A stretch of DNA of 64,000 bases from Cypionkella sinensis (GTDB taxonomy: Bacteria > Pseudomonadota > Alphaproteobacteria > Rhodobacterales > Rhodobacteraceae), in assembly GCF_042646385.1 (NCBI RefSeq), contig NZ_JBHRTO010000001.1:372001-436000 (forward strand). Direction: 5' to 3'. Positions 51,394-60,079 of the stretch are shown here, piece after piece. How positions within the stretch are numbered: the stretch's first letter is position 1; each line of letters starts with the position of its first letter. Below the pieces are notes generated by a model, which saw only the letters and a program-made list of their open reading frames with translations, did no database searches and was not told where the DNA came from. The position numbers and the translations under genes were made by a program.

Positions 51394-52566
51394 TCAGTCC
51401 TTCAGGCTTTCTTCGCGCAGACCATCGGCCAGCAGGTTCAGGCCCAGCACAAGGCTCATCAGCGCAAGGGCAGGGGTGATGGCGGGGTGCAGATACAGCG
51501 ACAACAGCTTGCGGCCATCGTCGATGGTTGAGCCCCAGTCGGGGGATTCCGGGCTGACACCCAACCCGAAGAAACCCAAGGTGCCCAAAAGGATCGTGGT
51601 ATAGCCGATGCGCAGACAAAAATCGACGATCAGCGGCCCGCGGGCGTTGGGCAGAATTTCCCACAGCATGATGTACCAAGCCGATTCACCACGGGTTTGG
51701 CCCGCTGCCACATAGTCACGTGCTTTCAGATCCATCACGATGCCGCGCACGATACGGAACACGGTGGGCGAGTTCACGAAGACCACCGACACGAACACGT
51801 TCAGCAGATTCGGGTCCATCGACCAGATGCCCAGCGGGTCCATGTTGAACGCAAGGCCCATATAGGCCCACAGACCCACCACCAGCGTGATGCCAACATA
51901 GATGTTGCGTTTCGGCGGGTTGGTGAAGAAGCGTGAGTTGAACAGCACCGTCAGGAAGATCACCGGGAAGATGAACAGCACTGCCGCCAGCACCACCGGG
52001 ATGTTGGTGTTGCGGATCTCCGGCGTCACCAACAGGTAGAACAGCAAGATCACCGGGAAGGCCAGCACAAGGTTGGCCAGGAAAGACAGCACCGTATCCA
52101 GCTTGCCGCCGAAATAGCCCGCAGGCAGGCCGAGGGTCACGCCCATGATGAAGGCGAAGGTGGTGGCGGCAGGCGCAATCGTCAGCACCCGGCGCGCGCC
52201 CATCACCACGCGGCTGAACACATCGCGGGCCAGATGATCGGCGCCGAGCAAGAAGTAGGCGTATTGGCCATCCTTCACATCCACCAGCGGCGTGCCGGGC
52301 GGGGGGTTCTTGACCCGGCCGAACTGCGCAATCGGGTCCATGGTGATGATCATATCGGCAAAGATCGCCGTATAGACCCAGAACATCACCAGCGCGAAGC
52401 CGATCATGCCGACGGGGCTGTCAAACAGCTTGCCGTAAAGCCCAAGCTTGCGCTTGTAGCGGATCGACACCGCAAAGGTGATGATCAGGGCGATCCAGAC
52501 CGGCAGGAATTGCTGCACGATGCGGGCAATGATCTGGCCCCAGCTTAGAAGGGTAGTTTGGTCCAT
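51394..52566 (-). CDS. Peptide-type ABC transporter permease (DppC/OppC-like)
   Basis: A 390-residue permease with a longer N-terminus than usual for the family: residues 1-60 carry an extra helix near residue 15 (IVQQFLPVWIALIITFAVSI) before the standard GMIGFALVMFWVYTAIFADMI. The coupling loop is DLKARDYVAAGQTRGESAWYIMLWEILPNARGPL. It pairs with the DppB-like permease seven bases upstream. Confidence 0.9.
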   Translation of the reverse strand: MDQTTLLSWGQIIARIVQQFLPVWIALIITFAVSIRYKRKLGLYGKLFDSPVGMIGFALVMFWVYTAIFADMIITMDPIAQFGRVKNPPPGTPLVDVKDGQYAYFLLGADHLARDVFSRVVMGARRVLTIAPAATTFAFIMGVTLGLPAGYFGGKLDTVLSFLANLVLAFPVILLFYLLVTPEIRNTNIPVVLAAVLFIFPVIFLTVLFNSRFFTNPPKRNIYVGITLVVGLWAYMGLAFNMDPLGIWSMDPNLLNVFVSVVFVNSPTVFRIVRGIVMDLKARDYVAAGQTRGESAWYIMLWEILPNARGPLIVDFCLRIGYTTILLGTLGFFGLGVSPESPDWGSTIDDGRKLLSLYLHPAITPALALMSLVLGLNLLADGLREESLKD

Positions 52567-52573
52567 TATTGCC

Positions 52574-53659
52574 TCATGCCAGCCGGATACGGGGGTTCAG
52601 GAACACATAGCCGATGTCGGAGATCAGTTGCGTGACCAGAACGACAAGAACCGCGACCACCGAACAGCCCAGAAGCAGGTCGATGTCATTGTTGCCGGCG
52701 GCTTGCACCAGCGTCCAGCCGAAGCCTTTGTAGTTGAACAGCGCCTCGGTGATCACCACGCCGTTCAGAAGCCAGGGAAACTGCAACATGATCACGGTAA
52801 AAGGGGCGATCAGCGCGTTGCGCAGCGCATGTTTCATCACCACGTCACGAAAGCGCACGCCTTTCAGCCGCGCAGTGCGGATGTATTGCTGCGTCATCAC
52901 CTCGGTCATGCTGGCACGGGTCATCCGGGCGATATAGCCGATGCCATAAAGCGCGATGGTCAGCACCGGCAGCGCGAAGTTCCAGAAGGTGATCTTGTCC
53001 ATTGCGCTGGTTGCGGTGCCCAGAAACAGCGTCTTGCTGCTGATCCAGCCCCATTCGTGCAACAGCGGCGAAATGCCTGCGGTGGCGCTGGCAAAGATTG
53101 CCACCAGAATGACGCCAGAGACATATTCCGGCGTGGCGGTGGTGGCGATGGCAACGATCGACAGGCTGCGGTCCAGCCTTGATCCTTCGCGCATCCCCGA
53201 CAGCACGCCCATGATCAGCGAGACGGGGACCATGACGATCATCACCCACATCATCAGCCAACCCGTCGAGCCAAGCTTTTGCAGCACCGATTCCAGCACG
53301 GGTTTCTTGAACACGGTGGAAAAGCCCCACTCGCCCTGAAACACGCCGCAATAGGTGGCGGCAGTGGCGGGGTCCTGATTGTTCTGAATGCAGCGCCCGC
53401 GCGTCACACCCTTGTCATCGGTCAGCTTCCAGCCGGGGGCGATGCCAAGCCATTGCGCATAGCGGCCAAACACTGATCCACCGTGGCCGTTGTTCTCGAT
53501 CCACGAAGCCACCGCCTGATCGGTCATCCGCACCGAACCTTCGGTCCGGGCCAGCTTTTCAAGGTTCGGCGGCAGGTTGGTCAGATAGAACACTACGAAG
53601 GTCAGCGCCAGCGCAGTCAAGACCATGACGCCCAAGCGCCTTGCCACGAATTTCAACAT
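52574..53659 (-). CDS. Peptide-type ABC transporter permease (DppB/OppB-like)
   Basis: A 361-residue permease beginning LKFVARRLGVMVLTALALTFVVFYLTNLPP, with coupling loop TEVMTQQYIRTARLKGVRFRDVVMKHALRNALIAPFTV. A large periplasmic insertion (residues about 45-115) contains two cysteines (RCIQNNQ and ATYCGVF) that could form a disulfide. It follows the binding-protein gene and a hairpin. Confidence 0.9.
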   Translation of the reverse strand: MLKFVARRLGVMVLTALALTFVVFYLTNLPPNLEKLARTEGSVRMTDQAVASWIENNGHGGSVFGRYAQWLGIAPGWKLTDDKGVTRGRCIQNNQDPATAATYCGVFQGEWGFSTVFKKPVLESVLQKLGSTGWLMMWVMIVMVPVSLIMGVLSGMREGSRLDRSLSIVAIATTATPEYVSGVILVAIFASATAGISPLLHEWGWISSKTLFLGTATSAMDKITFWNFALPVLTIALYGIGYIARMTRASMTEVMTQQYIRTARLKGVRFRDVVMKHALRNALIAPFTVIMLQFPWLLNGVVITEALFNYKGFGWTLVQAAGNNDIDLLLGCSVVAVLVVLVTQLISDIGYVFLNPRIRLA

Positions 53660-53734
53660 GTATGGTTCCCCTATGCGCCCAAGAGATGGTCGCCGACTGT
53701 GCGTTGTAAGCTACGTTCAGTCATTGGCAGATGA

Positions 53735-53760
53735 GGTCCGGGCACGTTCGCGCCCGGACC
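53735..53760. promoter_or_regulatory. Intercistronic hairpin after the second solute-binding protein gene
   Basis: GGTCCGGGC (53735-53743) and GCCCGGACC (53752-53760) pair perfectly over nine bases. It sits just beyond the binding-protein stop, as the hairpin does in the first transporter operon. Confidence 0.65.
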
Positions 53761-53770
53761 AGATGTCGGC

Positions 53771-55465
53771 TTATGCCACCGACCATTTGTAGTGGTGATG
53801 CTCGAACGACGGATGCATCTCGACGTTGACACCTTCCTTGGCGTGGCGGAACAGCGAGCGCCAGTAGGGCTGGATGATGTAGCCTTCGTCTTGCAGGATC
53901 GTTTCCAGCGTCACCATGACTTCGCGGCGGGCGTCAGCGTTGTCCAAGGCCAGCGCTTTGGTCATTGCCGCGTCGAAGTCCGGGTTTGCCATGCCCGACT
54001 CGTTCCACGAACCGGTCGAAGTATAGGCCAGCGACATGTTCTGCACGGCCAGCGGACGGTGGTTCCAGGTGGTCGAAGAGAACGGGTATTTCTGCCAGTC
54101 GTTCCAGAAGGTCGAACCCGGCATCACGGTGCGCTTGACGGTGGCACCAGCGTCCCGCAGTTGTGCTGCAACGGCATCGGTGGTGGCGGCTTCAAAGCCG
54201 TCGTCCAGCGAGATGATCTCGAATTCTGCCTTGTCCAGACCAGCGGCCTTCAATGCGGGCATCAGGCCAGCCGGATCAATCACTTGCGCCGGGATCTTGG
54301 CGTATTCCGGGTGGATCGGGCAGGCATGGTGGTTTTCTGCAGTGGTGCCCAGACCGTTATAGCCCAGCTCCAACACAACTTTCGGATCGACGGCTTTCTG
54401 GATCGCCTGACGCACGGATTTCTCTTTGTAGAGATCGCCGTTGGCCGAGTTCATCCGCACCACGATGGTCGAAGCGGTGACGGCTTCGATTTTCTTCCAG
54501 CCCAGACCATCCATCTGCTCGATGAAGTCGCCGGTGGTCTCGTAGTTGGTGTCGATCTCGTCCGACCCGGCCAGCTGCACCATGGCAGACGGGTCGGTGC
54601 CGAAGTCGATGTAGTGGATTTCGTCCAGCGGAGCAGTGCCACCCCACCAGGTATGGTTCGGTGCGCGCACCAGCACGACCTTTTGGCCGACAGCAACTTC
54701 CTGCGGGATGTAAGGCCCGGTGCCGATGGCGTTGGTCGAAGGGTCAGAGCCGTCGACGTAAGACGAATGCACAACTGCCGCAGGGTAGTCGGCAAGGTTC
54801 GCCACAACGGCGATATCCGATTGCGACATCGCCAGTTTGACGGTCGCGTCATCCACCTTCACCACCGCGCCATCGCGCAGGCGGTTGACCATGACTGCAG
54901 CGCCAGCCTCGTCTTTCTTGTCGGTGCCGTCGGCGTTTTTCGCAGCCACCGATTCCACCAGACCCGCAAAGCGCGAGGCCATCGCGTTGCCATCGACCGA
55001 ACCATCGGTCCAACGGGTGAACATCCGCACCACGTCATCAGCGGTGAAGGCGTCGCCGTTGTTCCACTTGACGCCCTGACGCACTTTCAGCGTGTATTCG
55101 GTGGCGTCCGCATTGGCTTCCCAAGAGTCCAGCAGGCGGCCTTCGAAGGTGCCGTCGGCATTGTACTGGATCAGGTATTCCAGCCAGCCGCGATAGATGT
55201 TGGCGATCTGCGGCCAGTCAGCGGTGCGCGGGTCTTTCTGCGCTTTCACTTCCATGGCGCAACGGATGACGCCGCCAACCTTGGCATCTTGTGCCTTTGC
55301 AGGGGCAGACAGGCCCAGCAGGCCATAAGCCGCCGCGGCAGAGACGCCCAAAGCGGTGGTGCGCGACAAGAACTCACGACGGCTCAGCTTGCCATCCTGA
55401 ACTTCTTGCGCGTGCATGTAAGCAGCCGGGTGCAAATTGCGCTCGGTGGTGCGGGTATCGGTCAT
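53771..55465 (-). CDS. ABC transporter solute-binding protein, family 5, with Tat signal
   Basis: A 564-residue periplasmic binding protein. The twin-arginine motif SRREFLSRTTALG at about residues 28-40 precedes a hydrophobic VSAAAAYGLLGLSAPAKA, so export is probably by Tat, unlike the Sec-type protein of the first transporter. The family-5 pattern TLKVRQGVKWNNGDAFTADDVVRMFTRW is clear. It starts the second transporter operon, after AGGGAG. The ligand is unknown. Confidence 0.92.
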   Translation of the reverse strand: MTDTRTTERNLHPAAYMHAQEVQDGKLSRREFLSRTTALGVSAAAAYGLLGLSAPAKAQDAKVGGVIRCAMEVKAQKDPRTADWPQIANIYRGWLEYLIQYNADGTFEGRLLDSWEANADATEYTLKVRQGVKWNNGDAFTADDVVRMFTRWTDGSVDGNAMASRFAGLVESVAAKNADGTDKKDEAGAAVMVNRLRDGAVVKVDDATVKLAMSQSDIAVVANLADYPAAVVHSSYVDGSDPSTNAIGTGPYIPQEVAVGQKVVLVRAPNHTWWGGTAPLDEIHYIDFGTDPSAMVQLAGSDEIDTNYETTGDFIEQMDGLGWKKIEAVTASTIVVRMNSANGDLYKEKSVRQAIQKAVDPKVVLELGYNGLGTTAENHHACPIHPEYAKIPAQVIDPAGLMPALKAAGLDKAEFEIISLDDGFEAATTDAVAAQLRDAGATVKRTVMPGSTFWNDWQKYPFSSTTWNHRPLAVQNMSLAYTSTGSWNESGMANPDFDAAMTKALALDNADARREVMVTLETILQDEGYIIQPYWRSLFRHAKEGVNVEMHPSFEHHHYKWSVA

Positions 55466-55835
55466 CGGTATCTCCCTGTAAGGCTGACGCCTTTACGTTT
55501 TTTGGCCGTTTTTAATATGGCGATGCGCTGCAACCGATGCGGCTTTTGGCGGCCCCTCCCCACGACGGGCAACCGAAACTTCCGCAACGGCATGAATGCG
55601 TCTCACGCCCCTATTCGGCACCTTTTCGGCCCATCCGTCAACGGCTGGATTCGCCCTTGCGTATGACGTTAGCGACATTGTGACGACGTATTCAATGTTC
55701 AAATCGCTGCAAATTGCAGCATGTCCGCGGCATACCATTGTGTGCGATGAAATCCGCCCGCCACGGAACCTTATCCGCCATCGCGGACGAATCGTTTCGG
55801 TAGCGACAAGTTTCCTTTCAAAGCCGTCGATTCGA
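55466..55835. other. Intergenic region between AraC gene and binding-protein gene (370 bases)
   Basis: It lies upstream of the binding-protein start and should hold the promoter of the second transporter operon. A small bulged stem GTAAGGC/GCCTTTAC (55478-55496) is just before the start. I find no convincing direct repeats for AraC, and no ORF. Confidence 0.5.
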
Positions 55836-56648
55836 CTAAACCGCGCGGCGGAAGGCGCTGGGCGATACGCCGGTCAGATGCTGGAACGCGCGGGTGAAAT
55901 AGGCGGGCGAGGTAAAGCCAAGGCTGGTCCCGATCTGGCCAATCGCCATGTCGGTTTCCGCCAGCAGTTTGCGCGCCTCAAAGATCCGGCGATCTTGCAG
56001 AAGATCAATCGCCGAACGTCCGCAAGTCTCGCGGCAGCAGCGCGTCAGATGCGTCGCCGTCACCCCCAGATCGCAGGCAAGCTCGCCCACGCCCTTGCCA
56101 CGCCGGAACTCTTTCTCCAGATGCGCGGTATAGCGCGCGACCAGCCGCTTGGCGGCATCCGGGCGAGGGGCTTCCGCGGCGGCCTTGCTGACCTGCCGCT
56201 CGATCCACACCCCGAGCAGCCCCAGATAGTGCCGCGTGGCACGGTCATGCGCGGGCGTGTCGCTGTCCATCTCACGTTGGATCATGTCCAGCGTGACATT
56301 CACCTCTTGTTGCGCATGCACTTCGCGGATGCGCAGATGTTGCGGCTCGGACGGCAGGGTGACGGTAGAGTTTTTTCCGAAAAACACCGCCGTGCCAAAG
56401 ACTTGCGGGCCGACCTCAAAGCCGTGCATCACCCCCGGCGGAATGTAGATCGCGTTGTTTGCGGTATAGCCGCGGGTCTGGCCCGCGATGGTGATGCGGC
56501 CCTGACCCTTGGTAAACCACAGAAAACAGCCCTCGGACAAAGACCGCATCGCCTCCACCCGCCAACGCCCGCCCGCCGCAAGTCGCGGAATGGCGATCAG
56601 CCGCATTTGGTCGGTATCAGGACCGGATTTGACGGTTTGGGTCTTCAT
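55836..56648 (-). CDS. AraC family transcriptional regulator
   Basis: A 270-residue regulator with an N-terminal cupin-type sensor (GCFLWFTKGQGRITIAGQTRGYTANNAIYIPPGVMHGFEV, residues about 37-80) and a C-terminal double helix-turn-helix (RRGKGVGELACDLGVTATHLTRCCRE and AIGQIGTSLGFTSPAYFTRAFQHLTGVSPSAFRR). It is read in the same direction as the second transporter operon, 370 bases upstream, and is the likely local activator. ATG at 56648 is preferred to an in-frame 56741 start. Confidence 0.9.
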   Translation of the reverse strand: MKTQTVKSGPDTDQMRLIAIPRLAAGGRWRVEAMRSLSEGCFLWFTKGQGRITIAGQTRGYTANNAIYIPPGVMHGFEVGPQVFGTAVFFGKNSTVTLPSEPQHLRIREVHAQQEVNVTLDMIQREMDSDTPAHDRATRHYLGLLGVWIERQVSKAAAEAPRPDAAKRLVARYTAHLEKEFRRGKGVGELACDLGVTATHLTRCCRETCGRSAIDLLQDRRIFEARKLLAETDMAIGQIGTSLGFTSPAYFTRAFQHLTGVSPSAFRRAV

Positions 56649-56736
56649 GGTGCACTGCCTGCTTTTGTATTTTTCCAACATGTAACCGAGGCTTGCAACA
56701 CAACCCAAGCGAAAAGATGGCAAGCTTGGGAAGTTA

Positions 56737-56775
56737 TCCACAGGGGGTGCAGAAACCTGTGGGAAACCCTGTGGA
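56737..56775. repeat. Inverted repeat with a DnaA-box-like half
   Basis: TCCACAGGG (56737-56745) and CCCTGTGGA (56767-56775) are perfect complements. The left arm overlaps TTATCCACA (56734-56742), a perfect match to the DnaA box consensus. It lies between miaA's stop and the AraC start; the likeliest role is a hairpin after miaA. Confidence 0.5.
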
Positions 56776-56778
56776 TGC

Positions 56779-57651
56779 TCAGGGCAGGGCGATCTCGCGC
56801 CAAAGCTTCATGCGCGAGCGGAACCAAGTGCGTTGCCGCTTGGCATATTGGCGGCTGGCCAGCGTCGCGGCCTCGGTGGCTTCGGCCAGACTGATCTCGC
56901 CGCGCAAATGCGCCACCAGCTCCGGCGCGCCGATGGCCTTAGCCCAAGGCTGATCGGGCTGCCAATGGGGCAGGGCAGCACGCACCTCGTCCAGCGCCCC
57001 CTCGGCCAGCATGTTTGTAAACCGCCGCGCGATTCGGGCGTCCAGCCAGCCGACTTCCGGGCGGATCACCAGCGCCTCTGTCGCCGCCACCGGTAAAATC
57101 GCAGGCCCGGTCGCATCTTGCCACGCCGCGAGCCCGCGACCAGTGGTCGTTTGCACCTCCCAAGCCCGCTGCACCCGTGCGGGGTTCAACGGGTCGATCC
57201 GCGCTGCCGTCGCCAAATCCAACTCCGCCAACAGCGCCGCAATCCCCTCGTCGGCCAAACGCGAATCCGCCAGCGCCCGCACCTCAGGCGGTGTCGCCGG
57301 TATCTCGCTCAATCCTTCTGTCAGCGCGCTGAAATACAGCCCGGTGCCACCCACAATCACCACGGGCCTGTCAAGATAGCCCCGCACCTCGCGCAGCCAA
57401 TGCCCCACCGAATAGGCCTGATCGCGCGCCACATGGCCATAAAGCGCATGCGGCGCCTGCGCCTCATCCGCCACGCTGGGACGTGCCGACAACACCCGCC
57501 AGCAGCTATACACCTGCAAAGCATCGGCATTGACGATCATGCGGCCATCCCGCGCCGCCAATTCCAGCGCCAAGGCCGATTTGCCGCTCGCCGTCGGCCC
57601 GGCGATCAACACCGGGGCTTCCCGCGAAACGGCCTTCAGATCAAACGTCAC
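56779..57651 (-). CDS. miaA: tRNA dimethylallyltransferase
   Basis: MiaA prenylates A37 in tRNAs reading UNN codons. The 290-residue chain has the P-loop GPTASGKSALA near residues 15-25, VNADALQVYSCWRVLSARPS (conserved D of the family) and VIVGGTGLYFSALTEGL. The start is GTG at 57651, as the ATG immediately upstream is out of frame, and the longer frame to 57822 runs through a dispersed repeat. It is divergent from pyrH. Confidence 0.94.
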   Translation of the reverse strand: MTFDLKAVSREAPVLIAGPTASGKSALALELAARDGRMIVNADALQVYSCWRVLSARPSVADEAQAPHALYGHVARDQAYSVGHWLREVRGYLDRPVVIVGGTGLYFSALTEGLSEIPATPPEVRALADSRLADEGIAALLAELDLATAARIDPLNPARVQRAWEVQTTTGRGLAAWQDATGPAILPVAATEALVIRPEVGWLDARIARRFTNMLAEGALDEVRAALPHWQPDQPWAKAIGAPELVAHLRGEISLAEATEAATLASRQYAKRQRTWFRSRMKLWREIALP

Positions 57652-57660
57652 GCCTTGCCT

Positions 57661-57706
57661 TTCATCTGTCCTTAAATATCCCGGGGGTGCGGGGGCTGGC
57701 CCCCGC
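57661..57706. repeat. Dispersed intergenic repeat, copy 11 (CCCCGCACCCCCGGG subtype)
   Basis: Minus-strand reading ends with CCCCCGGGATATTT followed by AAGGACAGATGAA, the same 3' part as copy 1. It lies between divergent miaA and pyrH, just upstream of miaA. Confidence 0.7.
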
Positions 57707-57820
57707 CCTTGGGCGATCACCCCCCAAACCTGCGCGCAATGTCGCTTCCCCCGTTGAACCTGCAACGGTTTTGCGACATTTTGCGCGCCAGTCAATCCAT
57801 AGCCATTCAAGGATCTCCCC

Positions 57821-58552
57821 ATGTCGCAACCCGGCGAGCCAAAAGTGACCTACAATCGGGTCATGCTGAAAATCTCCGGTGAGGCGCTGATGGGCGATCA
57901 GGGCTTTGGCCTGCACCCGCCCACCGTGCAACGCATTGCGCAAGAGGTGAAATCCGTGCGCGATCTTGGTGTCGAGATCTGCATGGTGATCGGCGGCGGC
58001 AACATCTTCCGCGGCCTTGCAGGGTCGGCGCAGGGGATGGAGCGCACCACCGCCGACTATATGGGCATGCTCGCCACCGTGATGAACGCGCTTGCCATGC
58101 AATCGGCGCTCGAATCCATCGGCGTGTTCACCCGGGTGATCTCCGCCATCCCGATGGATCAGGTGTGCGAGCCCTATATCCGCCGCCGCGCCGTCCGCCA
58201 TCTTGAGAAGAAACGCGTCTGCATCTTCGCCGCAGGCACCGGCAACCCCTATTTCACCACCGACACCGCAGCCACCCTGCGCGCCAATGAAATGGCCTGT
58301 CAGGCGATCTTCAAAGGCACCAAGGTCGATGGCGTCTACGACAAAGACCCGAAGAAATTCGCCGATGCCAAACGCTATGACAAGGTCAGCTATGACGAGG
58401 TGCTGCAAAAGCATCTGGGCGTGATGGATGCCTCGGCGATTGCGTTGGCGCGCGACAACAACCTGCCGATCATCGTGTTCAGCCTGGACGAACCCGGTGG
58501 CTTCAAAGGCATTCTGGCCGGGCAGGGCACCTATACTCAAGTGCATGGCTGA
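57821..58552 (+). CDS. pyrH: Uridylate kinase
   Basis: A 243-residue amino acid kinase-fold enzyme that phosphorylates UMP to UDP. It has LKISGEALMGDQGFG near the N-terminus (phosphate loop), VIGGGNIFRGLAG, ADYMGMLATVMNALAMQ and the AGTGNPYFTTDTAATLRANEM segment. First gene of the pyrH-frr-uppS-cdsA-dxr-rseP-bamA block, a conserved order in bacteria. Confidence 0.97.
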   Translation: MSQPGEPKVTYNRVMLKISGEALMGDQGFGLHPPTVQRIAQEVKSVRDLGVEICMVIGGGNIFRGLAGSAQGMERTTADYMGMLATVMNALAMQSALESIGVFTRVISAIPMDQVCEPYIRRRAVRHLEKKRVCIFAAGTGNPYFTTDTAATLRANEMACQAIFKGTKVDGVYDKDPKKFADAKRYDKVSYDEVLQKHLGVMDASAIALARDNNLPIIVFSLDEPGGFKGILAGQGTYTQVHG

Positions 58553-58577
58553 ACCGGGGCTGACCCGACAGCCGTAG

Positions 58578-58595
58578 GGCGGGCTTCACCCCGCC
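58578..58595 (+). terminator. Hairpin between pyrH and frr
   Basis: GGCGGG and CCCGCC around CTTCAC. Nearby GCCGTAG and CTA suggest an outer pairing. No T-run follows, so it could be an intercistronic stem rather than a terminator. Confidence 0.35.
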
Positions 58596-58687
58596 ATAGC
58601 CCTAACCCCCTATACCTGCCAAACCACTTGCTGTTATAGAACAGCAAAAGCCCTGCCACTTTGGGCCGAAGACACGAAGGATACCCA

Positions 58688-59251
58688 ATGTCGGACGATC
58701 TCGAAATTGACCTCGACGCGATCCAGCGCCGGATGGATGGCGCGATGAATGCGCTGAAAACCGAATTCGCCTCGCTGCGCACCGGCCGCGCCTCGGCCTC
58801 GATTGTCGAACCGATCATGGTCGATGCCTATGGCTCGATGACCCCGATCAACCAGCTTGGCACCGTCAACGTGCCCGAGCCGCGCATGGTGGTGATCAAC
58901 GTCTGGGACAAAGGCATGATCCAGAAGGTCGAAAAGGCCATCCGCGAAAGCGGCATCGGCATCAACCCCGTCACCGATGGCCCGCTGATCCGCCTGCCGA
59001 TCCCCGAGTTGAACGAGGAACGCCGCAAGCAACTGACCAAGGTTGCCGCAGGCTATGCCGAAAGCGCCAAGGTCGCGATCCGCAACGTCCGTCGCGACGG
59101 AATGGATCAGATCAAAAAGGCTAAGACCGCCGGCATGGGCGAAGATGACCAGAAGATGTGGTCGGACGAGGTGCAGGAACTTACCGACAAAGCCATCGCA
59201 GCCGTTGATCGCGCGCTGGAATCCAAACAAGCCGAGATCATGCAGGTCTAG
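58688..59251 (+). CDS. frr: Ribosome recycling factor
   Basis: A 187-residue RRF, which splits post-termination ribosomes with EF-G. It has ALKTEFASLRTGRASASIVEPI, INQLGTVNVPEPRMVVINVWD and RLPIPELNEERRKQLTKVAAGYAE, all family landmarks. Start at ATG 58688. Confidence 0.97.
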   Translation: MSDDLEIDLDAIQRRMDGAMNALKTEFASLRTGRASASIVEPIMVDAYGSMTPINQLGTVNVPEPRMVVINVWDKGMIQKVEKAIRESGIGINPVTDGPLIRLPIPELNEERRKQLTKVAAGYAESAKVAIRNVRRDGMDQIKKAKTAGMGEDDQKMWSDEVQELTDKAIAAVDRALESKQAEIMQV

Positions 59252-59311
59252 TATCTGACGCGCAGCCCCCCTGCGCGCCAGAGTTTCGCGAAGATTTTCC
59301 TCTGCCCAATA

Positions 59312-60079
59312 GTGCGGGCACATCAATCGGGTAGGGCGTGGTCCTTGGGCGATAAATCCGACACAAAGACCCCGCGCGACGCGGCCCATGTCGCCATCAT
59401 CATGGATGGCAACGGGCGTTGGGCGACCAATCGCGGTTGGCCGCGCCTTGTCGGCCACCGCAAGGGTGCCGAGCGCGTCAAGCAGATCGTCCGCGCCGCC
59501 CCCGAAATCGGCATCCAGTGGCTGACGATCTACGCCTTTTCGACCGAGAACTGGAAACGCTCGACCGAGGAAGTCCTTGGCCTGATGTCGATCTTCGCCC
59601 GCTATATTGAGCGTGAGGCGGATCGTCTGGCCGCCGACGGCGTGCGGATGCGCTTTATCGGCGACCGCTCCAAACTCGACGCAAAACTGCAACGGCTGAT
59701 GACGGGGATTGAGGCGCGCACGGCCAATCTCACCCGCCTCAATCTGACCGTGGCGATCAACTACGGTGGCCGCGATGAAATCACCCGCACCATTCGCCAC
59801 TTGGCGGCTGAGGCCGCCGCTGGCCGTATCGACCCGGCCCAGATCAATGATGCGCTGATCAGCCAACACCTTGATACCGCCAATATCCCCGACCCAGACC
59901 TCGTGATCCGCACCAGCGGCGAGACCCGGACCTCGAACTTCCTGCCCTGGCAGGCCGCCTATGCTGAATACGAATTCACGCCAACGCTTTGGCCCGATTT
60001 CACCATCGACGAACTGGTGGCCATCCTGGCCCGCTTTGGCCATCGTGACCGCCGCTTCGGCGGCGTGGCCTCCGCATGA
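59312..60079 (+). CDS. uppS: Undecaprenyl diphosphate synthase
   Basis: The cis-prenyltransferase makes the C55 lipid carrier of envelope biosynthesis. The 255-residue frame has VAIIMDGNGRWATNRG (catalytic Asp), YAFSTENWKRSTEEV, NYGGRDEI and IRTSGETRTSNFLPWQAAYAEYEF. The GTG at 59312 is used here; a TTG 33 bases later, in front of GDKSD, is possible. It overlaps cdsA by four bases. Confidence 0.95.
   Translation: MRAHQSGRAWSLGDKSDTKTPRDAAHVAIIMDGNGRWATNRGWPRLVGHRKGAERVKQIVRAAPEIGIQWLTIYAFSTENWKRSTEEVLGLMSIFARYIEREADRLAADGVRMRFIGDRSKLDAKLQRLMTGIEARTANLTRLNLTVAINYGGRDEITRTIRHLAAEAAAGRIDPAQINDALISQHLDTANIPDPDLVIRTSGETRTSNFLPWQAAYAEYEFTPTLWPDFTIDELVAILARFGHRDRRFGGVASA

Noticed and set aside
53792..55666. 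A 624-residue rightward frame opposite the second binding-protein gene
   Set aside because: Antisense shadow with no domain pattern; the opposite strand has a Tat signal and clear family-5 motifs.
56734..56742. Replication origin because of a perfect DnaA box (TTATCCACA)
   Set aside because: Only one perfect box, no AT-rich region and no dnaA, parAB or gidA nearby; the site is better explained as part of a hairpin after miaA.
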